Assembly: GCA_025963265.1 (NCBI GenBank)
Contig: JAOPUY010000579.1
Span: forward strand, 1-5,154
From: Frankiales bacterium
Lineage (GTDB): Bacteria > Actinomycetota > Actinomycetes > Mycobacteriales > Jatrophihabitantaceae
Reading direction: 5' to 3'
DNA: 5,154 nucleotides
The notes under the pieces were generated by a model. It searched no databases and was not told the DNA's origin. It was given only the letters and a program-made list of their open reading frames with translations. This document shows, one piece after another, positions 1 through 5,154 of this stretch. The position numbers were made by a program, and so were the translations under genes. Positions within the stretch are counted from its first letter, which is position 1; each line of letters starts with the position of its first letter.

Positions 1-1394
1 TCTGGAGCCTGCACGACGGCGCGGTGGACACGCTGCGGGCCGATGGGCGCGAGGTGGACCCGGATGAGATCGACAAGCGGGTCGAAGCCACTACGCCGGC
101 CGACCTCGCGTCGCTGATTTACACCTCGGGCACCACGGGCCGGCCCAAGGGCTGCGAGCTGACCCACGCCAACTTCCTGTCCGAGGTGTTCGAGATCGTC
201 ACCGGGCTGGACGAGCTGTTCAACGATCGGTCCTCGACCCTGCTCTTCCTGCCCATCGCGCACGTCTTCGGCCGGGTGGTCGAGATCGGCGCGATCGCGA
301 CCGGGACGACCCTCGGGCACACCTCCGACATCGCCAACCTGGTGCGCGATCTCGGCAGCTTCCGGCCCCGATTCGTGCTCAGCGTGCCCCGCGTCTTCGA
401 GAAGGTCTACAACAGCGCCAAGCAGCGCGCCCAGACCGAGGGCAAGGGAAAGATCTTCGCGCGCGCCGAGAAGATCGCGATCGCCTACTCGGAGTCACTA
501 GACGCCCGCGGCCCGGGAATCGCCCTGCGGCTCGAGCACGCGATCTTCGACCGACTCGTCTACAGCAAGCTCAAAGCCGCCCTCGGCGGCCGCTGCGTGG
601 CCGCCATCTCCGGCGGAGCGCCGCTGGGTTCGCGGCTGGGGCACTTCTTCCGCGGCATGGGCGTCACGATCTATGAGGGCTACGGCCTGACCGAGACGAC
701 CGCCGGAATCTCGGTCAACATGCCGGACCGGGTCAAGATCGGCACCGTCGGCCGGCCCGTCGGGGGCTCCAGCGTCAAGATCGCGGCCGATGGCGAGGTG
801 CTGTTGGCGGGCCCGTTGATCTTCGCCGGCTACTGGCGCAACACCTCGGCCACCGCGGAGGCCTTCGACCAATCGGGCAGCACGCGCTGGTTCCACAGCG
901 GCGACGTCGGTGAAATCGACAACGACGGCTTCCTGCGCATCACCGGCCGCAAGAAGGAGCTGATCGTCACTGCGAACGGCAAGAACGTCGCGCCCGCGGT
1001 GCTCGAGGATCGCGTCCGCGCGCACTGGCTGGTCAGCCAGTGCCTAGTCGTCGGCGACCAGCAGCCCTTCGTCGCGGCGCTGATCACGATCGACGCCGAG
1101 TCCTTCCCAGCGTGGCTCAAGCAGGCCGGCAAACCCGAGTCGGCCACGGTCGCCGACCTCGTCGCCGATCCTGACTTGCACGCCGAGATCCAACACGCGG
1201 TCGATGACGCCAACAAAGCGGTGTCCAAGGCCGAGGCGATCAAGAAGTTCACGCTGCTGCCAGCGGACTGGACCGAGGCGACCGGCCAGTTGACCCCGTC
1301 GTTGAAGCTCAAGCGCAATATCGTGATGAACGACTGCGCCGAGGAGATCGCCGCGCTCTACTCCGGCCCGCGCGAGTCGAGCCCGTCCCAGTGA
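1..1394 (+). CDS. fadD15: FadD15-type long-chain fatty-acid--CoA ligase (AMP-forming), 5' truncated by window edge
   Basis: An ANL-superfamily adenylating enzyme that activates long-chain fatty acids via acyl-AMP to acyl-CoA in the cytoplasm. The frame is open from base 3, so the GTG at 24 is an internal Val codon and not the start; family members are about 600 aa, so roughly 140 N-terminal residues lie off-window. Counting from the codon at 24, the visible motifs are the ATP/phosphate loop TSGTTGRPKG (34-43), YGLTETT (220-226), HSGDVG (291-296), the hinge region GRKKELIVTANGKN (308-321), and the C-terminal LTPSLKLKR (423-431), whose Lys428 is the likely catalytic lysine of the mobile C-domain. 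All core motifs look intact. It converges on pimB' with a 16-bp gap and no clear terminator. The family call is very secure. The fadD15 symbol rests on sequence style (TSGTTGRPKGC, LTPSLKLKR) and on the mycobacterial-like neighbourhood; substrate chain length cannot be read from sequence. Confidence 0.93.
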   Translation, partial: WSLHDGAVDTLRADGREVDPDEIDKRVEATTPADLASLIYTSGTTGRPKGCELTHANFLSEVFEIVTGLDELFNDRSSTLLFLPIAHVFGRVVEIGAIATGTTLGHTSDIANLVRDLGSFRPRFVLSVPRVFEKVYNSAKQRAQTEGKGKIFARAEKIAIAYSESLDARGPGIALRLEHAIFDRLVYSKLKAALGGRCVAAISGGAPLGSRLGHFFRGMGVTIYEGYGLTETTAGISVNMPDRVKIGTVGRPVGGSSVKIAADGEVLLAGPLIFAGYWRNTSATAEAFDQSGSTRWFHSGDVGEIDNDGFLRITGRKKELIVTANGKNVAPAVLEDRVRAHWLVSQCLVVGDQQPFVAALITIDAESFPAWLKQAGKPESATVADLVADPDLHAEIQHAVDDANKAVSKAEAIKKFTLLPADWTEATGQLTPSLKLKRNIVMNDCAEEIAALYSGPRESSPSQ

Positions 1395-1410
1395 GCCCAT
1401 TTCAGGTCGG

Positions 1411-2538
1411 CTAGAGCTCAAGCAGCCCGGCCAGTCGGTCGGCGATCGAGGCCCACCGCCAGTCCTGCTCGACCCAGCTGCGTCCGGCCTGGCCATAGCT
1501 CGCGCGCAGGGTCGAATCGGACAACATCGTCACGGCTCGAGCGACGATCTGATCGAGATCGCGGCCGTCGACCACCTGCCCGGTCACCCCCGGCCGCACC
1601 GCATCAGGCGCACCGCCGGAATCACCGGCCAACACCGGCAGACCCACCGCCGAGGCCTCCAGGAAGACGATGCCAAGACCCTCGACGTCCAAACCGAGGC
1701 GACGGGTCCGGCAGGGCATCGCGAACAGGTCGCCGGCGGCGAAGTGGGCCGGCAGCTCCGCCGAGCTGACGGCGCCGGTGAAGACGACGTGCTCGGCGAC
1801 CCCCGATCGCTCGGCCAGCCGACGCAGCCGCCGCTCGTCCGGTCCGCCGCCGACCAGCAGGAGCGCGGCATCCGCAACCGAGGACCGGATGCCGGGCAAG
1901 CCGCGGATCAACATGTCCTGGCCTTTGCGCGGAACCAACCGCGACACGCAGACGATGACCGGACGCCCGCCGAGCCCGTGCCGGGCCCGAATCGAGGCGC
2001 CGTCCACCTCCGGTCGAAAGACGTCCGGCTCCACCCCGGGCGTGAGCTGGACGAGTTCCGGGTGCGGACCGAGCGCGCCGGCTAGCCTGCGCCGGGTGTA
2101 CTCGCCCAGATAGGTCACCACGTCGACCGAGTTGCCGATGGCGCGCAGGGCTTGGCGGGCGCCGGGCAACATCGCCCACCCGACCTCGTGCCCGTGGGTG
2201 GTGGCGACCAGCCGAGTGACCCCGGCGCCGCGCAAGGCGGGAGCCAGCAGTCCCAGCGGCGCGGCCGCCCCAAACCACACCGAGCTCGAGCCGAACTCCG
2301 CGGCCGCCGCCAACACCCGCCGGCGCGCGGCCGGCGTCGGCATCAGCAAGCCGGTGGGATGGCGCCGAACGGGAAAGCTCAACTCGGCGTCGAACGCGGC
2401 CGCCCCCTCGTAGTCCGAGCAGTAGACCGCGACCTCGGCGGCCGGTAACCGGTGCGCGAGCTCGAACACGAACGACGGGATCCCACCCTGCCGCGGTGGA
2501 AAGTCGTTGGTGACGATGAGCAGTCGGCGGCGCGTCAT
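1411..2538 (-). CDS. pimB: GDP-mannose-dependent PIM mannosyltransferase PimB' (GT4 family)
   Basis: This GT-B glycosyltransferase adds the second mannose (alpha-1,6) from GDP-mannose to phosphatidylinositol monomannoside on the cytoplasmic side of the membrane, an early step toward PIM, lipomannan and lipoarabinomannan. The 375-aa length matches the family. N-terminal Rossmann domain: TNDFPPRQGGI (10-20, glycine-rich acceptor/donor loop), VWFGAAAPLGLLAP (87-100) and THGHEVGW (114-121) with the HGH histidines. C-terminal domain: SRLVPRKGQD (199-208), whose Arg200 and Lys205 are the usual nucleotide-diphosphate contacts; MPCRTR (274-279); and the EX7E signature EGLGIVFLE (286-294). These blocks closely match remembered M. 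tuberculosis Rv2188c. The ATG at 2538 is preferred to the longer open frame reaching 2718, because the upstream 60 codons read as low-complexity sequence antisense-like to the neighbour, and the ATG overlaps the upstream stop as ATGA. No good Shine-Dalgarno precedes it, suggesting coupling. It is the last gene of the minus-strand operon. Confidence 0.92.
   Translation of the reverse strand: MTRRRLLIVTNDFPPRQGGIPSFVFELAHRLPAAEVAVYCSDYEGAAAFDAELSFPVRRHPTGLLMPTPAARRRVLAAAAEFGSSSVWFGAAAPLGLLAPALRGAGVTRLVATTHGHEVGWAMLPGARQALRAIGNSVDVVTYLGEYTRRRLAGALGPHPELVQLTPGVEPDVFRPEVDGASIRARHGLGGRPVIVCVSRLVPRKGQDMLIRGLPGIRSSVADAALLLVGGGPDERRLRRLAERSGVAEHVVFTGAVSSAELPAHFAAGDLFAMPCRTRRLGLDVEGLGIVFLEASAVGLPVLAGDSGGAPDAVRPGVTGQVVDGRDLDQIVARAVTMLSDSTLRASYGQAGRSWVEQDWRWASIADRLAGLLEL
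2535..2538 (-). promoter_or_regulatory. ATGA stop/start overlap, metallopeptidase gene to pimB'
   Basis: The minus-strand ATG of pimB' (2538-2536) shares bases with the TGA stop (2537-2535) of the upstream gene. There is no purine-rich Shine-Dalgarno in the 20 bases before it, so PimB' synthesis probably depends on terminating or re-initiating ribosomes from the upstream gene. The overlap is seen directly; the coupling is inferred. Confidence 0.85.
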
Positions 2539-3950
2539 CGGAGCTGAGCGCTCAGGTAGCGCCGCCAGGCCTGCGTGAAGCTCGCGACGTCGGAGTGCAA
2601 GATCGCCGCCAGGCCGGCCTGCGTCGCGGTGGCCGGGTCGATCCGCGCCTCGGCGGCCACCGCGCGGTAGAAGCCAACCAAGCCAGCCGTTCCCGCCTGG
2701 CTCGCGATCTCCGAGCAAGCCAGGGCCGACTCCTCATAGACCTGCGACAGCTCGGGGTTGGCGCCGTCGAAATCGGCGGCGGTGGGCAGCTGACTCGGCA
2801 GCTGCCCGTGCCGGACGTCGAGGGCCAGGTCGGGCGCGCTCTCCGCGGCCGTCCGGCCCGAGCCCAGGTTGCCCACGTAGTCGGCGAAGCCCTCGATCAC
2901 CCAGATCGGCATCGCGTCGTCGGTGACCGAGCGCGCGGCCAGGTGAGTCAACTCGTGCTGCACGACCAACTGGCGCGCGGGGCCGTCGAGCTGGTGGAGG
3001 TTCGTCGGATTCAGGACGATCCGAGCGCCCAGCACGGCTTGGGCGGCGCTCGGCACGCCGGTCCGGACCCGATCGGCGACCGAGAGCGCGGCCAGTTGGC
3101 TGACGTCCCCGGAGTCACCGGTGACGGCGGCGAACTCGGGCGCGGTGTCCGGGATCAGCAGCGCGACGTGGTCGTTCCAGTCCGGGCCCCACACGCTGGT
3201 GACCACCGGGATCGCCCGTTCGACCAAGGCGGCGTCGGCCGAGAGCTCAGCGGCGTGGGCCGGGTGGCCGAGCACCAGGGTGTGCGCCGTGCGAGCTGCG
3301 ATGACCGGCCCGAAATCCCACAGCCCGCGCCAGGACGTGTCGCCCAGCGCAGTGGCGTCGGTGTCGCCGGCGAGTTTCCAGGACGCGCCGCGGCGAACCG
3401 CGGTCAGCCAGAGGTCCTTGCTGGTGGGCGCCGGATCGACGGCGGCCAAGGCGTAGTTCAGCCTGACGTGCAGCACCAGCACGACGCCGCCGAGGCGCAG
3501 CGCCGCCTGGTCGATGACCGAACGGTCGGTGAGCGCCCCGGCGACGGTGTAGCTCCACGCGGACAACGGGACGGCGGCGATGTTGTGAAACAGATTCTGC
3601 TGGGCGGTGCGGTAGCCAGCCGCGGCCGGAGCCTGGTCCAGCGCCGCCTGCCAGCTGTCCTGGTCACGGGCCCGCAGCGCCGAGCCGTGCGCGCTGAGCA
3701 GTTGGCGCACGGCGGCCAGATCGGGGGTCGAGGTGGCCGCGGCCTCGCTGCCGGCGACGTAGTCGGGCTTGGCGTCGATCCCGCCGACGCGCGTCGAGAC
3801 CGCGGCCCCGGAGACGCCGAAGCCTCGGACCAGCGCGCCGGCCACCAACGCCATCAAGACGAAGACCAACAGCAGGACATGCCAGCTGCGGAGGCGGTTG
3901 CGGGCGGGCGCGTCGGCCGAGCTTTCCCCAGTCGGGACGGACGTGCTCAA
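2535..3950 (-). CDS. Membrane-anchored NTF2-like / peptidase MA-like metallopeptidase, function unknown
   Basis: A 471-aa protein from a TTG at 3950. Residues 1-22 are a short N-terminus ending in basic residues (ARNRLR), followed by one hydrophobic anchor (about 24-43), so the rest should face outside (type II topology). Residues about 75-200 resemble an NTF2-like domain (LLSAHGSALRARDQDSW, then a strand-rich end at GGVVLVLHVRLNYA and SWKLAGDTD). Residues about 215-465 form a gluzincin-type peptidase MA-like domain: HELTH at 332-336 supplies two zinc-binding His and the catalytic Glu333, and WVIEGFADYVG (350-360) supplies the probable third ligand Glu353. The active site appears complete. 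The frame is open up to 4238, but that extension overlaps the ripC coding region and is compositionally shadow-like; the TTG, overlapping the ripC stop, is the only well-placed start before the anchor. It sits where Rv2189c lies in M. tuberculosis; I cannot confirm homology, and this protein appears much longer. Substrate unknown. Confidence 0.82.
   Translation of the reverse strand: MSTSVPTGESSADAPARNRLRSWHVLLLVFVLMALVAGALVRGFGVSGAAVSTRVGGIDAKPDYVAGSEAAATSTPDLAAVRQLLSAHGSALRARDQDSWQAALDQAPAAAGYRTAQQNLFHNIAAVPLSAWSYTVAGALTDRSVIDQAALRLGGVVLVLHVRLNYALAAVDPAPTSKDLWLTAVRRGASWKLAGDTDATALGDTSWRGLWDFGPVIAARTAHTLVLGHPAHAAELSADAALVERAIPVVTSVWGPDWNDHVALLIPDTAPEFAAVTGDSGDVSQLAALSVADRVRTGVPSAAQAVLGARIVLNPTNLHQLDGPARQLVVQHELTHLAARSVTDDAMPIWVIEGFADYVGNLGSGRTAAESAPDLALDVRHGQLPSQLPTAADFDGANPELSQVYEESALACSEIASQAGTAGLVGFYRAVAAEARIDPATATQAGLAAILHSDVASFTQAWRRYLSAQLR
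3947..3950 (-). promoter_or_regulatory. TTGA stop/start overlap, ripC to metallopeptidase gene
   Basis: The TTG start of the metallopeptidase gene (3950-3948) overlaps the TGA stop of the NlpC/P60 gene (3949-3947). Only a weak GGGTCGG lies upstream, too close to the TTG to be a normal Shine-Dalgarno. A rare start codon plus overlap suggests low, coupled translation of the second gene. The start assignment is an inference from position and reading frame. Confidence 0.7.
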
Positions 3951-5005
3951 CCGACCCGGACAGCGCCGGAGTAGCCACCGATCGTGATGGGGCTGATCTT
4001 GACGACGTCGCCGGTGGTCGGCGCGTGGATCATCATGCCGTTTCCGATGTAAATGCCGACGTGGTAGGCCGGTGAACCGAAGAAGACCAGATCGCCGGGC
4101 TGGAGCTGATTCTGCGGGATGGAGACGCCCATGGACTGCTGCTCGGCCGACTGATGCGGCAGGGTCACGCCGGCGTGGGCCCAGGCCCACATCGTCAGAC
4201 CCGAGCAGTCGAACGAGTCGGGACCGGCCGAGCCCCACGAGTAGGGCTTGCCGAGCTCGGCCATCGCGGCCTGGATGGCGACGGCGGCGCCCTTGGACTT
4301 AGCCGCGACCGGCGCCGACTGCAATTTCACGACGGCGGCCTTGGGCGCGGCGGTGACGGCGAGGTAGGCGGCGCGTTCTTTGGCGCTCAGGCTGGCGAGC
4401 AGGGTCTTCTGCCGACCGATGTCGCTCGCCAAGGCGGTGCGCTGGCTGGCCAGCGACGCCTTCTTGGTCACCGCGGCGGCGACGGCGTTGGTCGCGTCGG
4501 CCTGGGCCGCGGTCGCGGTCGCCGTCGCGGCGACGGCCAACCGGGCCACATCCTGCTGATGCAGCGCGACGAACTTCAGCGACTGCATCTTCTCGAGGTA
4601 GTTCTGACCGGAGTCGCTGGCGAGCAGCGCGGCGGTCCGGCTGAAGGTCGAGCCCTTGTACTGCGCCACCAGCACCGAGGCCAGCTCGCGGCGGGCCAGG
4701 ACGAGGGCGGCGCCCGCCTTCGTCGCGGTCACCGCTGCGGCGGCGGCCGCCTTCTGGTCATTGACGAGGTCGATTTGAGCCTGATTGAACTGCTCGGAGA
4801 GCTTCTCGTTGTCCGTGGCCAGGCTGGCGAGATTAGCCAGCGCCTGAGCGGACGTCGTGGGAGCCGCGATTTGCTTCGTCGCCGGTACGGGGTTCTGGGG
4901 AGCGGGGGCGGCGTTCGCGCCCAGCGGCGCGACCAGCACGCCACAGGTCAGCAGAACAATTCCAGCCATGACCCCGAGGGGCCGTGAGATACGAGTTATC
5001 GCCAC
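3947..5005 (-). CDS. ripC: Secreted coiled-coil NlpC/P60 peptidoglycan endopeptidase, RipC-like
   Basis: A cell-wall hydrolase predicted to cut the peptide stem of peptidoglycan outside the membrane. The 352-aa product starts at GTG 5005; an in-frame TAA at 5047-5045 excludes longer versions, and a later ATG (residue 13) would destroy the n-region. Signal peptide: Arg5 and Arg8, hydrophobic 11-28, and an ANA|A signal-peptidase site after residue 32. Residues about 52-215 are Ala-rich with heptad-like spacing, forming a coiled coil interrupted near 118-146, as in PcsB/RipC proteins. A linker leads to the NlpC/P60 domain (about 241-352): Cys267 in DCSGL, His315 in YHVGIYIG and a probable third residue His327 in MIHAP. 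The catalytic set is intact and there is no SH3 or LysM domain. In M. tuberculosis the coiled-coil protein RipC (Rv2190c) is activated by FtsX; the same architecture and gene order suggest FtsEX control here. First gene of the operon, directly behind a c-di-AMP riboswitch. Confidence 0.88.
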   Translation of the reverse strand: MAITRISRPLGVMAGIVLLTCGVLVAPLGANAAPAPQNPVPATKQIAAPTTSAQALANLASLATDNEKLSEQFNQAQIDLVNDQKAAAAAAVTATKAGAALVLARRELASVLVAQYKGSTFSRTAALLASDSGQNYLEKMQSLKFVALHQQDVARLAVAATATATAAQADATNAVAAAVTKKASLASQRTALASDIGRQKTLLASLSAKERAAYLAVTAAPKAAVVKLQSAPVAAKSKGAAVAIQAAMAELGKPYSWGSAGPDSFDCSGLTMWAWAHAGVTLPHQSAEQQSMGVSIPQNQLQPGDLVFFGSPAYHVGIYIGNGMMIHAPTTGDVVKISPITIGGYSGAVRVG

Positions 5006-5010
5006 TGTTG

Positions 5011-5028
5011 GCGGAACTCCTCTTCCAC
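5011..5028 (-). promoter_or_regulatory. Small hairpin presenting the ripC Shine-Dalgarno in its loop
   Basis: On the minus strand GUGGAA (5028-5023) can pair with UUCCGC (5016-5011), giving six pairs including one G-U, with GAGGAG (5022-5017) as the loop. An alternative pairing uses GGCGG (5037-5033) with CCGCC (5014-5010), enclosing the same site. The two are mutually exclusive. There is no U-run after either, so neither looks like an intrinsic terminator. Pairings were read by eye; stability was not computed. Confidence 0.45.
5017..5026 (-). promoter_or_regulatory. Ribosome binding site of ripC
   Basis: A purine run GGAAGAGGAG on the minus strand ends 11 nt before the GTG at 5005. The spacing is slightly long, but the run is the only Shine-Dalgarno-like stretch between the riboswitch and the signal-peptide coding region, and it decides the GTG start over the downstream ATG at 4969. 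Confidence 0.75.
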
Positions 5029-5033
5029 TCGAC

Positions 5034-5154
5034 CGCCTACCGAGTTAGCTGTCGGGTTCGGGCAGGGAAGATGCCCTACGCTGTCGTTTCGCCTTGCCTA
5101 GCAGCGCATTGCGCCGTTCGACTCAGCGATCGGACGAGCGATTCACCCCAGGAA
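5034..5154 (-). promoter_or_regulatory. ydaO/yuaA-type c-di-AMP riboswitch, 5' end cut by the window
   Basis: The minus strand contains, in order, the conserved blocks of the ydaO/yuaA class: GGGGTGAATC (5149-5140), GTAGGGC (5079-5073), GCCCGAA (5063-5057), CCGACAGCTAAC (5055-5044) and GTAGGCG (5040-5034). The order and wording match the B. subtilis ydaO aptamer as I remember it (GGGGUGAAUC, GUAGGGC, GCCCGAA, CCGUCAGCUAAC, GUAAGCG). Supporting helices: GGGCA (5076-5072) with TGCCC (5064-5060) around a 7-nt loop; CGCTG (5128-5124) with CAGCG (5083-5079), extended by TCG/CGA; and inside that arm a GCGCA/TGCGC hairpin (5104-5114). The 5' strand of P1 and the upstream GGA-rich block lie past 5154. 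Ligand binding usually lowers expression of the downstream gene. The promoter must lie off-window. Confidence 0.9.

Noticed and set aside
24..26. GTG as the true start of the acyl-CoA ligase
   Set aside because: The frame stays open to the window edge with family-like residues before it, and the family is about 140 residues longer at the N-terminus.
2544..2555. Perfect 12-bp palindrome CTGAGCGCTCAG just upstream of the pimB' ATG, considered as an operator or hairpin
   Set aside because: About one perfect 12-bp palindrome is expected by chance in a window this size, and this one lies within coding sequence (end of the metallopeptidase gene) with no loop.
2539..2718. 60-codon N-terminal extension of the pimB' frame
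   Set aside because: PimB' homologues begin at the TNDFPP region just after the ATG at 2538, and the extension is low-complexity sequence lying within the upstream gene's coding region.
2595..3974. 459-aa open frame on the plus strand, antisense to the metallopeptidase gene
   Set aside because: It is rich in Arg/Gly/Gln/Val with no recognisable motif, as expected from the complement of GC-rich codons. The opposite strand encodes a protein with a TM anchor and zinc site.
4154..4987. 277-aa plus-strand open frame antisense to ripC
   Set aside because: Arg/Gly-rich shadow of the Ala-rich coiled-coil coding region; the minus-strand frame has a signal peptide, an NlpC/P60 domain and a ribosome binding site.
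5104..5114. GCGCATTGCGC inverted repeat as a transcription-factor operator
   Set aside because: It sits inside the CGCTG/CAGCG arm of the riboswitch, where it is better explained as a peripheral RNA hairpin.

Overview
This is a GC-rich actinobacterial chromosome fragment. It carries GTG and TTG starts and long antisense shadow frames, and it encodes a phosphatidylinositol-mannoside (PIM) glycosyltransferase, an enzyme type characteristic of Actinobacteria. From memory, the gene order fadD15 (+) / pimB' (-) / hypothetical (-) / coiled-coil NlpC/P60 protein (-) matches Rv2187-Rv2190c of Mycobacterium tuberculosis. The window therefore looks like an ancestral actinobacterial envelope locus, not a mobile island. 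The genus cannot be fixed from sequence alone.

Layout. Positions 1-1394 (+) hold the 3' three quarters of a FadD15-type long-chain acyl-CoA ligase, cut by the window's left edge. A 16-bp gap separates it from the tail of a convergent three-gene unit on the minus strand. Read in its own direction (right to left), that unit is: a riboswitch leader (5154 to about 5034, its 5' part off-window); a secreted coiled-coil NlpC/P60 peptidoglycan hydrolase of RipC type (5005-3947); a membrane-anchored protein with a probable NTF2-like domain and an HELTH metallopeptidase domain (3950-2535); and the GT4 mannosyltransferase PimB' (2538-1411). Both junctions are 4-nt stop/start overlaps (TTGA, ATGA), so the three proteins should be co-transcribed and translationally coupled.

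The most interesting signal is non-coding. The minus strand upstream of the hydrolase gene carries the conserved blocks of the ydaO/yuaA c-di-AMP riboswitch, followed directly by the ribosome binding site and a GTG start. Riboswitches of this class are known upstream of actinobacterial cell-wall hydrolase genes. Here the operon structure would extend c-di-AMP control to an uncharacterised membrane metallopeptidase and to PIM/lipomannan/lipoarabinomannan biosynthesis. No mobile elements, CRISPR arrays, tRNAs or rRNAs were seen.
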